In this document: positions 9,076 through 17,533 of the stretch, piece by piece | Layout of the letters: every line of letters starts with the position of its first letter | Numbering within the stretch: position 1 is the stretch's first letter | Origin: JAAZVM01 sp041642635 | GTDB lineage: Bacteria > Patescibacteriota > Gracilibacteria > BD1-5 > UBA6164 | NCBI GenBank assembly: GCA_041642635.1 | Contig: JBEPWB010000012.1 | Coordinates: 1 to 24,713 of the forward strand | DNA: 24,713 bases | Direction: 5' to 3' | Made by a program: the position numbers and the translations under genes | The notes under the pieces: model-generated | The model's input: the letters and a program-made list of their open reading frames with translations, nothing else | The model's database searches: none | What the model was told of the DNA's origin: nothing

Positions 9076-9103
9076 TTGACATTTTTTGACATTTTTATAT
9101 AAT
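9076..9103 (+). promoter_or_regulatory. Predicted promoter of the ribosomal protein cluster
   Basis: TTGACA (9076-9081) and TATAAT (9098-9103), both exact consensus hexamers, are separated by 16 bases. A second TTGACA at 9086-9091 lies inside the spacer, an imperfect duplication of the -35 element. Transcription should start near 9110, giving a leader of roughly 108 bases before rplC. Confidence 0.75.
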
Positions 9104-9143
9104 CACGTGGCTTTTTAGAAATTCATGAAAAGTTTTTATTGAA

Positions 9144-9194
9144 AGAGGTTAAGTTAGACTGCTTGTTTATCGAGAAAAGTTTAACCTCTAACTT
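9144..9194 (+). promoter_or_regulatory. Leader with two mutually exclusive hairpins before rplC
   Basis: Stem A pairs 9144-9152 with 9181-9189 (9 bp, perfect). Stem B pairs 9151-9158 with 9187-9194 (8 bp, perfect). They share bases on both sides, so only one can form at a time. The structure ends about 24 bases before the rplC start. In many bacteria the leader of this cluster is the target of autoregulation by a ribosomal protein (L4 in Escherichia coli); a comparable role here is inference from position and the switch-like pairing. Confidence 0.5.
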
Positions 9195-9217
9195 TATATT
9201 TGTAAACTGTATTTTAT

Positions 9218-9823
9218 ATGGCTTGAATTATCGCTACTAAGCTGGAAATGACTAGAGTTGTTAAGAATGAAAGATTCATTCCAATAACTTTATTACAAGT
9301 TCCTGAACTTAGAGTAGTATGATTTAAAACTCTAGAAAAAGATTGATACGATGCTATCATTGTTTGAGTTTTAAAAGAATGAGCTAATGTAGAATTAGCT
9401 GAAGGAAAAGCTACATTAAGTAAAAATGCTTTTTCAAGAATTAGAGAATTTCCTACTTCTGAAGAAGAAAAAGGAAAATACAATGTTTGAGATGTTGTTG
9501 CATTAGATGTTTTAGAATGAGATGTTAAAGTTTCAGTAGAATGATTTTCAAAATGAAAATGATTTACAGGTGCTATGAAAAAACATAATTTTCACTGATG
9601 ACCTGCTACTCATGGTTCTAAGTTTCATAGAGCATTAGGTTCGATTGGTAATAGAAAACCAACTAGAACTCATAAAGGTAAAAAGATGCACGGGCATCAC
9701 GGGGCTACTAAATTTACTATTAAAAATATCCCAGTTGAATTAGTTAATAAAGAAATTGGTGTTATTTGAGTAAGATGAGGTGTTCCAGGATGAAGAAATT
9801 CATTCGTAAGTATTATTTTTTAG
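9218..9823 (+). CDS. rplC: 50S ribosomal protein L3
   Basis: L3 binds 23S rRNA early in assembly and reaches towards the peptidyl transferase centre. The 201-residue protein starts MAGIIATKLEMTRV, and its central signature includes HNFHGGPATHGSKFHRALGS followed by GKKMHGHHGATKFT (about residues 120-165). The loop tip contains several TGA-encoded glycines exactly where the family has Gly (HGG, RGG, PGG). The start ATG at 9218 follows the leader hairpins. It is the first gene of the cluster here, since S10 is absent. It ends in TAG. Confidence 0.97.
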
Positions 9824-9842
9824 TTATTTATATTAGACGTAT

Positions 9843-10466
9843 ATGAAAACGAATTTATTTGATCAAACATGAAAAGATATTTGAGAAATCGAATTAAACT
9901 CTTCAGTGTTCTGATTAGAAACAAATGAATGACTTGTTCACAGAGCTTTAGTATATCAACTATCAAATAATAGAATGGTGGTTGCTCATACTAAAACTAG
10001 ATGAGAAAGAAGAGGTTCAACAAGAAAAATTTACAGACAAAAAGGTACTGGTAGAGCAAGAATGGGTTCTAATAGGTCTCCTGTTAGAAAGAAAGGTTGA
10101 GTTGCTTTTGGTCCTAGAAATAATGTGAATTTTGAAATTTCAATGAACAAAAAAGAAAGAAGAAAAGCTTTATTTACAGTTTTATCTTCAAAATTGGCTA
10201 ATAAGCAACTTATTATCATTGATAAAATAGAATTAAAAGAAGCTAAAACTAAAAATATGGTTGAGGTTTTTAATTCAATCAATATTGGTAAATCTGCTTT
10301 ATTGGCTATCCCAACTAAAAATGAATCTATTACAAAATCAGTTTCAAATTTACCTAATATAAAAGGTATTTTAGTTGACTATTTAAATGTTAAAGATTTA
10401 TTAAAATATAATACTTTGGTATTAGTTAAAGATTCTTTACAAAATTTAGATAATTTAACAAAATAA
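9843..10466 (+). CDS. rplD: 50S ribosomal protein L4
   Basis: L4 lines the nascent peptide exit tunnel and in several bacteria represses its own operon. The 207-residue protein shows the extended RNA-binding loop typical of the family (residues ~60-95), with TGRARMGSNRSPVRKKGG followed by FGPRNN. The globular part continues to a Lys-rich C-terminus. The gene begins 19 bases after rplC. One conserved glycine of the KKGG motif is TGA. Because the leader upstream of rplC can form alternative hairpins, L4 is the first candidate for a feedback regulator, by analogy only. Confidence 0.96.
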
Positions 10467-10489
10467 TTTTAATCTAAACAATTATAAAT

Positions 10490-10783
10490 ATGAGATTATT
10501 TAGAATAATAAAAAAACCTATCACTACTGAAAAAACTTCAAACTTAAGTTTAATTAAAAATACTTACGTTTTTGAAATTTCTTCAGATGCTACTAAAGTA
10601 GATGTTAAAAAAGCAATAAATGAAATTTATTGAGTTGATGTTGATAGTGTTAATGTTCTACGTACTAGAGAAAAATTCAAATACGGTAGAAAATGAATGC
10701 AAATTAGAAAAAGATCTGCAAAAAAAGCTTACGTTACATTAAAAGACGAAAAAGCAAAAATAGATTTTACAATCACAAAATAA
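10490..10783 (+). CDS. rplW: 50S ribosomal protein L23
   Basis: L23 sits at the tunnel exit and docks trigger factor and the signal recognition particle. The 97-residue product has the usual length. It opens with the family pattern IIKKPITTEKTSNL (residues 6-19), followed by YVFEISSDATKVDVKKAINEIYGVDV and the basic loop KFKYGRKGMQIRKRSAKKAYV. It lies 23 bases after rplD and ends in TAA 22 bases before the rplB GTG. No Shine-Dalgarno motif precedes the ATG. Confidence 0.95.
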
Positions 10784-10805
10784 TTTAGTTCTTAAAAATT
10801 AGACA

Positions 10806-11651
10806 GTGGGAATTAAAAAATTTAAACCTACTACTCCGGGTAGAAGATGAATGACTGTTAGTTCTTTTGAGGAAATTACTACTTCTTCACCTTATAAAGC
10901 ACTTACTGTAAAGTTGCAAAAACATGCAGGTAGAAATAGCTCATGAAGACTAACTGTTAGACACCAATGAGGTGGTCACGCACAAAGATATAGATTGGTT
11001 GATTTCTTCGGAGTTGATAAAAAAGGAATTGACGCTAGAGTTGAAACTATTGAATATGATCCATATAGATCAGCATATATAGCTTTGATTTGTTATAAAG
11101 ATGGTGAAAGAAGATATGTTATAGCTCATAAAACAATGAAAGTTGGTGATATAGTTGTGGCTTGAGAAAAAACATCATTGGATAGTGGTAATAGAATGGA
11201 AGTTGGAAATATACCAACAGGTTTACAAGTTTACAACTTAGAATTAATTGTTGGACAATGAGCTTCTTCAATTAGAGCTGCTTGAGCTTACGGTACAATA
11301 TATTCACAAGAAGGAGAATATACGCAAGTAAAAATGCCTTCATGAGAAATTAGACTAGTTCATAAAAAATGTTATGCAACATTAGGACAAGTTTCAAATA
11401 TTGATCATAACCAAGTTGTTTTAGGTAAAGCTGGTAGATCTAGATGGATGTGAAAAAGACCAACTGTTCGTGGTAAAGCTATGAACCCAGTTGATCATCC
11501 ACATGGTGGTTGAGAAGGACGTTCTCCAATTGGTATGAAAGCTCCTAAAACTCCATGGGGACAACCTGCATTAGGATACAAAACTAGAGATAGAAAAAAA
11601 ACTACTTCTAAATGGATCTTAAGAACAAGAAAAGGTAAATTAATGATGTAA
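10806..11651 (+). CDS. rplB: 50S ribosomal protein L2, GTG start
   Basis: L2 is needed for subunit association and peptidyl transferase assembly. The 281-residue protein matches the family throughout: IKKFKPTTPGRR at the start, RHQGGGHAQRYR near residue 55, and the C-terminal NPVDHPHGGGEGRSPIG with the conserved histidine, then TPWGQPALG. Three of these glycines are TGA, while TPWG uses TGG for Trp, which separates glycine reassignment from the mycoplasma-type tryptophan code. The start must be GTG (10806), because TAG lies in frame two codons upstream and the reading VGIKKFKPTTP fits the family N-terminus. It is the only GTG start I see in the cluster. Confidence 0.97.
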
Positions 11652-11674
11652 TTTAAATTTTATTAAATCAACTT

Positions 11675-11941
11675 ATGACAAGAAGTTTAAAAAAATGACC
11701 TTATATTGATGACAGACTAATGAAAAAAGTAGTAGTTATGAATGAGTCATGAAAAAAAGGTGTTATAAAAACATGGTCAAGAGCTTGTGTTATAGCTCCT
11801 GAATTTGTTGGTCACACTTTTGGTGTTCATAATTGAAAAGTTCATTCTCCAGTATTTGTTACTGAAGATATGGTTTGACACAAATTATGAGAATTTTCAA
11901 TGACTAGAACATATAGAGGTCATTCGTGAAATAAAAAATAA
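11675..11941 (+). CDS. rpsS: 30S ribosomal protein S19
   Basis: S19 forms the head of the small subunit with S13 and contacts tRNA. The 88-residue protein carries MTRSLKKGPYIDDRLMKKV at its start, IKTWSRACVIAPEFVGHTFGVHNGK in the middle and the C-terminal signature KLGEFSMTRTYRGHSGNKK. TGA stands at several signature glycines (KKGP, HNGK, KLGEF). It is followed by an unusually structured 78-base gap before rplV. Confidence 0.96.
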
Positions 11942-11951
11942 AAAGGCCCAC

Positions 11952-12001
11952 GATTAGTTTTTACTAATCATCCCTGAAAGAAGGGTAATAATTTTATTAT
12001 T
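11952..12001 (+). promoter_or_regulatory. Three consecutive hairpins between rpsS and rplV
   Basis: Three perfect inverted repeats follow one another: 11952-11958 with 11963-11969 (7 bp), 11972-11975 with 11982-11985 (4 bp, GC-rich for this genome, purine loop GAAAGA) and 11987-11992 with 11996-12001 (6 bp). No T-tract follows, so a terminator is unlikely. The other intergenic gaps of the cluster lack such an array. A processing site or protein-binding element is possible. Confidence 0.4.
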
Positions 12002-12019
12002 TAGCCATAAAAATACGCT

Positions 12020-12346
12020 ATGAAAGCATATGGAAAAAATATAAGAATTTCTCCTAAAAAATTGAGAGTTATTGCTGAAGTTATTAGAGGTATGGATGCT
12101 GATGAAGCTAATAAATTTCTAAAATTTGCTCCAAAAAAATGAGCAGATTTAATGGGAAAAATACTTTCTTCTGCTATCGCTAATGCTAAAAACAATGATT
12201 CTCAAAAATTAGAAGATTTGAAAATATGAACTCTTATTATTACTAAATGAATAGTTTATAAAAGAGGTAATCCTGTATCTAGAGGTAGAATGCACCCAAT
12301 CTTAAAAAGAACTTCTAATATTAAATTAGAACTTCAAGTTAAGTAA
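12020..12346 (+). CDS. rplV: 50S ribosomal protein L22
   Basis: L22 lines the exit tunnel opposite L4 with its long beta hairpin. The 108-residue protein starts KAYGKNIRISPKKLRVIAEVIRG, as in the family, and ends with the hairpin GNPVSRGRMHPILKRTSNIKLEL, matching the family's RGRxxRIxKRTSHI pattern in position. TGA encodes two glycines, one of them in KKGADL. The ATG at 12020 follows the three-hairpin gap. A 77-base AT-rich gap to rpsC follows, with one further 8-bp inverted repeat. Confidence 0.95.
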
Positions 12347-12368
12347 TTAGGTAAATAATTACTGGTAG

Positions 12369-12396
12369 AATAATTCCGAGTAAAATTAGAATTATT
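12369..12396 (+). repeat. Inverted repeat between rplV and rpsC
   Basis: AATAATTC (12369-12376) and GAATTATT (12389-12396) form an 8-bp stem with a 12-base loop in the 77-base gap. No T-tract follows; function is unclear. Confidence 0.35.
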
Positions 12397-12423
12397 AATT
12401 ATAATTATTAACACATTAAAAAT

Positions 12424-13056
12424 ATGTGACACAAAGTTAATCCAATATCTTTTAGGATCCCTTATATTAAATCTTGGAAATCAACTTGGTTTGAAGATAA
12501 AAAAGATTATAGAAATTCTTTAGCTTTAGATTTGAAAGTTAGAGAAATTTTAAATAGAGAACTAAAAGGAATACCTCTATGAGACATTTTAGTTTCAAAA
12601 AATCAAGATGCATTTGAAGTTGTTATTTATACTGCTAAATCATCTTTGATACTAGGTAAAACTGGTGAAAATAAAGAACATTTAGTTTCGCTATTAACTA
12701 GAAAACTTTGAAAAAAAGTTGAATTAGAAATTAGAGATATTAAAAATCCTGATATTAATGCAAAAATAGTTTGATATTCAATTGCTAATCAAATTGAAAA
12801 AAGAATGCCTTATAAAAGAGCAATCAAACAAGCTATTGCAAGAACAATGGAAAAATGAGGTAAATGAATAAAGGTAAAAGTAGGTTGAAGATTAAACTGA
12901 GCTGAAATTGCTAGAAAAGAAACTTTTAAAGATTGAAATATTCCAACACAAACAATAAGATCTGATATAGATTATGTTGCAGTGAGAGCTGAAACTGTTT
13001 ATGGAACTATTGGTTTAAAAGTATGGATATACAAAGGAGATATCTACAAAAAATAG
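12424..13056 (+). CDS. rpsC: 30S ribosomal protein S3
   Basis: S3 lies at the mRNA entry site of the small subunit. The 210-residue protein begins MGHKVNPISFRI, where the first Gly is TGA (family consensus MGQKVNP). The KH domain includes SSLILGKTGENKEHL (GxxG loop Gly-Lys-Thr-Gly) around residues 77-91. The C-terminal domain shows MPYKRAIKQAIARTMEKGGKGIKVKVGGRLNGAEIAR with several TGA glycines. It ends in TAG, directly followed by a consensus promoter for the next gene. Confidence 0.96.
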
Positions 13057-13060
13057 AAAC

Positions 13061-13087
13061 TTGACATTTTATGTTTTTTTATATAAT
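13061..13087 (+). promoter_or_regulatory. Internal promoter between rpsC and rplP
   Basis: TTGACA (13061-13066) and TATAAT (13082-13087) are both exact hexamers, 15 bases apart (a shifted -10, ATAATT, gives 16). The site starts 4 bases after the rpsC stop and ends 15 bases before the rplP ATG. It resembles the promoter at the head of the cluster, including the shared TTGACATTTT and TTTTATATAAT strings. It would boost the distal genes from L16 onwards. Confidence 0.65.
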
Positions 13088-13102
13088 TAACTCCTGTGAA
13101 AA

Positions 13103-13507
13103 ATGTTACAACCAAAAAGAACAAAATATAGGAAAACCCACAGATGAAGACTTAAATGAGTTGCGGTTAGAGGTTCTTCTATAGCTTTTTGAGATTATGC
13201 TATTAAGGCTACAACAAGAGGTTTTATTACTTCTAGACAAATAGAATCTTCAAGAAGAGCTATGGTTAGATTTATCAAAAGATGAGGTAAAATTTGGATA
13301 AGAATTTTTCCAGATAAAGCTTATACTGCAAAACCATTAGAAGTTCCAATGGGTTGAGGTAAATGATCTGTAGAAATGTACAGAGCCCCTGTAAAACCTG
13401 GAAGAGTGTTATTTGAAATAACATGAGTTACTCCAGAAGTTGCTAGGGAAGCTTTTAGATTAGCTTCTTACAAACTTCCAGTTAAAACTAAAATTATAGT
13501 TGATTAA
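13103..13507 (+). CDS. rplP: 50S ribosomal protein L16
   Basis: L16 organises the A-site tRNA region of the large subunit. The 134-residue protein starts MLQPKRTKYRKTHRGRLKG and contains ITSRQIESSRRAMVRFIKRG, IRIFPDKAYTAKPLEVPMGG and the end of the core, APVKPGRVLFEITGV. The usual Gly positions in MGGGKGSVE are largely TGA. The start is the ATG at 13103; a nearby upstream GTG is out of register with the family N-terminus. It has its own predicted promoter. Confidence 0.96.
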
Positions 13508-13518
13508 TCATTTTTAAA

Positions 13519-13743
13519 ATGAAAGAAATTAAAGACTTGAACTTAAAACAATTAAGTAAATTAAATGATATGGATAAGGATGCTTTAAAAGCTGAATTAT
13601 CTTCTTCATCTAAAAATCTATATGTATTAAAAATGAAAAAAGAGTTAGGTGAACAAAAACAAACTCATTTAATTAAAACTTTGAGAAGATATGTAGCACA
13701 AATCAATACTGTTGCTAACTCAAAAGGTTTAAATATAGGTTAA
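13519..13743 (+). CDS. rpmC: 50S ribosomal protein L29
   Basis: L29 is a small helical protein at the tunnel exit. The 74-residue product is two helices: MKEIKDLNLKQLSKLNDMD at the start, and LYVLKMKKELGEQKQTHLIK followed by TLRRYVAQINTV, which matches the family pattern LRFQxATGQLxNTxxIRxVRRxIARI in spacing. It contains no TGA codon and is fully open in any code. It sits 11 bases after rplP and before rpsQ, the canonical place for rpmC. Confidence 0.93.
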   Translation: MKEIKDLNLKQLSKLNDMDKDALKAELSSSSKNLYVLKMKKELGEQKQTHLIKTLRRYVAQINTVANSKGLNIG

Positions 13744-13768
13744 TTATTTTTAAATAAATATTAAATTT

Positions 13769-13996
13769 ATGAGAACAAAAAGAGGTGTTATAACAAGCGC
13801 TAAAATGGATAAAACTGTAGTAGTGTCAGTTTATACATATAAAAGTGATTCTAAATATAAAAAAAGATTTAGAATTACAAATAAATTTTATGCTCATGAT
13901 GAGAAAAATTTATGTAATGAATGAGATACTGTTACAATTAAAGAAACTAGACCTACGTCTAAAACAAAAAGATGGGAGGTTATCGAAGGTAAATAG
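13769..13996 (+). CDS. rpsQ: 30S ribosomal protein S17
   Basis: S17 is an early-binding OB-fold protein of the small subunit. The 75-residue protein carries RGVITSAKMDKTVVVSVYTY, then the middle segment KYKKRFRITNKFYAHDEKN, and ends GDTVTIKETRPTSKTKRWEVIE. These match the family consensus GxVxSxKMDKTxxV and GDxVxIxExRPxSKxKxWxV. One glycine of the core (NEGDTV) is TGA. It ends in TAG. Confidence 0.95.
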
Positions 13997-14033
13997 TTGC
14001 CAATTATGATTTAACATTTAAGAGTCGTATTCT

Positions 14034-14402
14034 ATGATACAAACAGAAACAAGGTTATTTGTTGCTGATAATTCATGAGCAAAAGAGGTTCTTTGTATAA
14101 AAGTCCTATGATGATCTCATAGAAGATATGCATCAATTGGTGATATTATAGTTTGTACTGTTAAAAAAGCTGCTCCAGATGGAACAGTAAAAAAGAAAAA
14201 AGTAGTAAAAGCTGTAGTAGTAAGAACATCAAAAGAAGTAAAAAGAAATGATGGATCTTATGTAAGATTTGATGACAATGCTTGTGTTATTATTGATGAT
14301 AATAACAATCCAAGATGAACTCGTATTTTTGGACCAGTTGCTAGAGAATTAAAAAGTAAAGGTTTCCAAAAAATAGTGAGTTTAGCTCCAGAAGTTTTAT
14401 AA
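14034..14402 (+). CDS. rplN: 50S ribosomal protein L14
   Basis: L14 sits at the subunit interface and binds the silencing factor RsfS. The 122-residue length is exactly that of the family. It begins MIQTETRLFVADNSGAKEVL and includes VLGGSHRRYASIGDIIV, RTSKEVKRNDGSYVRFDDNA and RIFGPVARELKSKGFQKIVSLAPEVL. Several of the conserved Gly residues (NSGAK, VLGG) are TGA. It follows rpsQ by 37 bases. Confidence 0.97.
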
Positions 14403-14421
14403 TTCAATAAAGAATAAAATT

Positions 14422-14772
14422 ATGAAAATAAGAACTTGAGATAAAGTACAAGTTATGTCTGGTAAAGAAAAAGATAGAGGAGTAATTTCTACTGTTGAAA
14501 AAGCTTTTCCGGATACAAATAAAATTATTGTAAAAGATGTTAATGTTGTTACTAGACATCTAAAAAGACAATGAACAACTCCTGGTCAAATTATAAAGAT
14601 GGAAAAAGCTATAGACGCTTCTAACGTTATGTTAATTTGTCCTTTTACTGAAAAACCAACTAGACTTGGTTTTGTGAAAATTGAAGAAAAATGAAAAACT
14701 AAAAAATTTAGATTTTCAAAAAAAGCTTTACAAGAAAAATGAGGTGAAGCTTCAAAATATATAATTAAATAG
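14422..14772 (+). CDS. rplX: 50S ribosomal protein L24
   Basis: L24 initiates large-subunit assembly and lies near the tunnel exit. The 116-residue protein opens with the KOW motif: KIRTGDKVQVMSGKEKDRGV (residues 2-21). It continues with KDVNVVTRHLKRQ and a late TRLGFVKIEEKGKTKKFRF, corresponding to the family's RVGFR... segment. TGA codons occur at TGDK, RQG and EKGG. It ends in TAG, 32 bases before rplE. Confidence 0.95.
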
Positions 14773-14804
14773 TTAAAAAGTTTATTTTGTAAAACTTGAG
14801 ACAA

Positions 14805-15341
14805 ATGCTTAAGGAAAAATATGAAAAACAAATAGTTCCTGCTTTAAAAGACTCACTTGAACTTTCAAATATTATGGAGGTTCCAAAATTAGAAAAAGTG
14901 GTTTTAAATATGTGAATCTGAACATATGTAAGAACAGGTAACAAAGATTTTTCTTCTCTACAAGAACATTTATCTTTAATTGCTGGACAAGCTTGTACTG
15001 TTAGATATGCTAAAAAAGCTGTTTCTAACTTTAAGTTAAGAGCTTGAATGCCAGTTTGATTAAGTGTTACTCTTAGATGAGAAAGAATGTATGATTTTCT
15101 TGAAAAACTAATTCATGCTGTTTTACCTAGAGTTAGAGATTTTAGAGGTATTAACAAAAATGGTTTTGATAATCAAGGGAACTATAACTTCTGAGTAAAA
15201 GAACATACAATCTTTTTAGAAGTTCCACAAAATGATGTAGTTAAACCACACGGTATTCAAATTACTGTTAAAACTACTGCTAAAAACAAGGAAGCTTGAA
15301 AGGAATTATTAACACAAATGTGATTTCCTTTTTCTAAATAA
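14805..15341 (+). CDS. rplE: 50S ribosomal protein L5
   Basis: L5 binds 5S rRNA and contacts P-site tRNA in the central protuberance. The 178-residue protein starts MLKEKYEKQIVPALKDSL, carries VPKLEKVVLNMGIGTYV (the family's KVVLNMGVG) and AVSNFKLRAGMPVGLSVTLRG around residues 70-90. The family's FRGI/FDGxGNYxxGxKE pattern appears as DFRGINKNGFDNQGNYNFG. TGA encodes the glycines of NMGIG, AGM, VGL and LRG. The ATG at 14805 gives the family N-terminus. Confidence 0.96.
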
Positions 15342-15369
15342 AAGTTTACTTTAATAAGAAATTAAAAAA

Positions 15370-15594
15370 ATGGCTAGAAAAGCAAAAATCGCTAAAGCTA
15401 ACAAATTAAAAAAGAATTTTTTGCAAGCAATCACTGATTGAAGAAAACCAAAGGAATCAACAAAAGTATATAATTGTTGTTCAGTATGCGGTAGAACAAG
15501 AGGTTATTTAGGGAAATTTGGAATTTGTAGAATATGCTTTAGAGAAAAAGCTAATGCCTGAGAATTACCAGGTGTTAGAAAATCAAGTTGGTAA
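15370..15594 (+). CDS. rpsN: 30S ribosomal protein S14, zinc-binding type
   Basis: S14 is a late-assembling protein of the small-subunit head. The 74-residue protein has the C-terminal zinc ribbon of the Cys-containing form: CCSVCGRTRGY (Cys37, Cys40) and CRICFREKA (Cys53, Cys56), ending GVRKSSW. Typical zinc-type S14 proteins have ~61 residues. This one carries a basic N-terminal extension (MARKAKIAKANKLKKNF), intermediate between the short zinc form and the ~90-100-residue zinc-free form. Two glycines are TGA, and the final Trp is TGG. Confidence 0.95.
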
Positions 15595-15636
15595 TAATTA
15601 GTGAAAAAATAAATTTAGTTTATTAATTTTATTGTT

Positions 15637-16032
15637 ATGATAATAGATCCTATTGGAGATTTATTAACAAGAATAAGAAATGCATATTTAGCAAGAATAC
15701 TTGAAGTAAAAATTCCTTATTCTAAAATTAAATCTGATATTTCAAAAATTCTTAAGAAAAATAAATATATAACAGATTTTGAAGTTGTGGAAGAAGAAAA
15801 CAACAAAAAATCTATTATGCTTACTCTAAATAATGTAAGAACTACTAAATACGTTCCTACTTTAAGAAGAATAAGTAAACCAGGGCAAAGAATTTATGTT
15901 TGATCAAGTGATATAAAAAAATCAAGAAATGGTCAAGGTATATTCATAATTTCAACTCCAAAAGGTGTTGTTACTGGTTATGAAGCTAGAAGTTTAAATG
16001 TTGGTGGTGAACTACTTTGCGAAGTTTACTAA
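15637..16032 (+). CDS. rpsH: 30S ribosomal protein S8
   Basis: S8 binds the central domain of 16S rRNA and in enterobacteria represses the spc operon. The 131-residue protein begins IIDPIGDLLTRIRNAYLAR (consensus DPIADMLTRIRNA) and ends STPKGVVTGYEARSLNVGGE (consensus TSxGxMTdxxARxxxxGGE). The first 88 residues contain no TGA; the next glycine (YVGSSD) is TGA. The product stops at GELLCEVY, the usual family end. A 66-base gap before rplF follows. Confidence 0.96.
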
Positions 16033-16066
16033 TCACTTGTCAAATAAACGAGAAATGATTATTCAT

Positions 16067-16095
16067 TGTTCCGATTTATATCTGTAATTATATTA
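16067..16095 (+). promoter_or_regulatory. Possible internal promoter before rplF
   Basis: In the gap between rpsH and rplF, TTGTTC is followed after 17 bases by TATATT, ending close to the rplF ATG. The hexamers are imperfect and AT-richness makes chance matches common, so this is tentative. Confidence 0.25.
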
Positions 16096-16098
16096 AAA

Positions 16099-16638
16099 AT
16101 GTCAAGAATTGGTAAATTACCTATTGTCTTATCTGATAAAGTAGAAGTAACTTTAAACGGTAGAGATGTTAAAGTTAAATGACCTCTTGGAGAATTGTCT
16201 TTTACTTTTACTGATCAAGTAGAGGTTAAAAAAGAAGATAATAACTTAATTGTTAATCCTATTGGTGATGATTCATCAGCTTTATGGTGAACAACTAGAG
16301 CTGTTTTAAACAATATGGTAGAATGAGTTGATACTTGATTTACTAAAAGTTTAGAAATAAGCTGAGTTGGTTACAAGTTCGAAGTATCATGATCAAAACT
16401 TATTTTAAGTGTAGGTTTTTCTCATAAGGTAGAAGTGGAAATTCCAAAATGATTAGAAGTTACTCCTGATGAAAAGGCTAAAAACACTATTCATATTAAA
16501 TGAATTGACAAACAATTTGTTTGAGAATTTGCTGCTAAAGTTAGAGCTATTAAAAAACCAGAACCTTATAAAGGTAAATGAATCAAATATGTTGGAGAAC
16601 ATGTTAGAAGAAAAGCTGGTAAAGCTGGTTCTAAATAA
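16099..16638 (+). CDS. rplF: 50S ribosomal protein L6
   Basis: L6 lies near the factor-binding site of the large subunit. The 179-residue protein begins MSRIGKLPIVLSDKVEV and has the first-domain segment VKVKGPLGELSFTF. The C-terminal signature is EPYKGKGIKYVGEHVRRKAG (consensus PEPYKGKGIRYxxExxRxKxGK). Internal repeats of the two L6 domains are visible as SGVGYKFEVSGSKLILSVGFSH. TGA encodes many of these glycines, including the last Gly of GKGIKY. Confidence 0.97.
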
Positions 16639-16668
16639 AATTTAACTTTAAATTATAAATAATATAAG

Positions 16669-17013
16669 ATGTTACAAAAAACATTAAGAAGATTAAGTAG
16701 AAAAAACAGAATCAGATCAAAAATTAGCTGAACAGCTCAAAGACCTAGATTATCTGTTTTCAGAAGTAATTCTCATATTTCTGTTCAACTTATCGATGAT
16801 ACTGCATGAAAAACTTTGGCTGCAGTTTCAGACTTAAAAATTTCAGAAGAATTAAATAAAACTGAAATGGCAAAAAAAGTATGAGATGAAATGTCTAAAA
16901 AAGCAAAAGACTTAAAAATCGAAACAATTGTTTTTGATAGAGGTTGATTTGCTTACCATGGTAGAGTAAAAGCTTTGGCTGAAGCTCTTAGAGAAGGTGG
17001 ACTTAAATTTTAA
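16669..17013 (+). CDS. rplR: 50S ribosomal protein L18
   Basis: L18 binds 5S rRNA with L5. The 114-residue protein has the family's short basic N-terminus (KTLRRLSRKNRIRSKISGTA), then RPRLSVFRSNSHISVQLIDD, and ends with VFDRGGFAYHGRVKALAEALREGG, matching the consensus VFDRGGxxYHGRVxALAxAAREAGL. TGA codes for Gly in SGTA, AGK and RGGF. It sits in the standard position between L6 and S5. Confidence 0.96.
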
Positions 17014-17033
17014 TTATTTAATACTAAGAAAGT

Positions 17034-17507
17034 ATGGCTTTTTCTGGAAAAGACAATAGAAATAAAAAATTTCAAAAACCAAGAAAAGAATTCAAAGAAG
17101 AATTATTAGCTATCGATAGAGTAACTAGAGTTACTTCTTGAGGTAGACAATTAAGATTTAGAGCTGTAATGGTTATCGGTGACGGTAAAGGTAGAGTAGC
17201 TCTAGGTACTTGAAAATCTTGGGAAGTTGTTGATGCGATTGCAAAAGCTGTTGCTAATGCAAAGAAAAATTTAACTACTGTTAAAATCGACAATGGAACA
17301 GTTCCTTATAATACACAAACTAAGTATAAAGCAGCTAAAGTTATGGTTCACCCAGCTTCAGAAGGTACTGGTATTATTGCATGAGGTGCAATAAGAAAAG
17401 TATTAATAGCAGCTTGATATACTGATGTTTTAGCTAAAAGATATGGTTCTTCAAATTTAATAAATAATGCAAGAGCTACGATTCAAGCATTAACATCATT
17501 CAAATAA
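17034..17507 (+). CDS. rpsE: 30S ribosomal protein S5
   Basis: S5 helps maintain decoding accuracy and mRNA unwinding. The 157-residue protein shows the N-terminal double-stranded RNA-binding-like domain, with RVTSGGRQLRFRAVMVIGDG then GKGRVALGTGKSWEVVDAI, and the C-terminal domain VMVHPASEGTGIIAGGAIRK, ending with AKRYGSSNLINNARATIQAL. TGA gives Gly in TSGG, GTGKS and IAGG. The TAA stop forms the start of a 16-base perfect palindrome (17505-17520). L15 follows directly; no L30 gene lies between. Confidence 0.97.
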
Positions 17508-17533
17508 TAAATATTTATTAACAAATAAAAATT

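Larger units (their letters stand above)
8861..9217. other. Divergent intergenic region pheS / rplC
   Basis: This 357-base stretch without a gene holds the pheS promoter (minus), the promoter of the ribosomal protein cluster (plus) and a structured leader before rplC. Between the two promoters (about 8920-9075) the sequence is extremely AT-rich and I see no further feature. rpsJ (S10), usually first in this cluster, is not encoded here on either strand. Confidence 0.7.

Noticed and set aside
14034..14402. CRISPR array or tandem repeats in the window
   Set aside because: No regularly spaced direct repeats were seen anywhere; only isolated inverted repeats.
17505..17520. A 16-base perfect palindrome at the rpsE stop codon as an operator
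   Set aside because: It is composed only of A and T in a very AT-rich gap and is likely chance.
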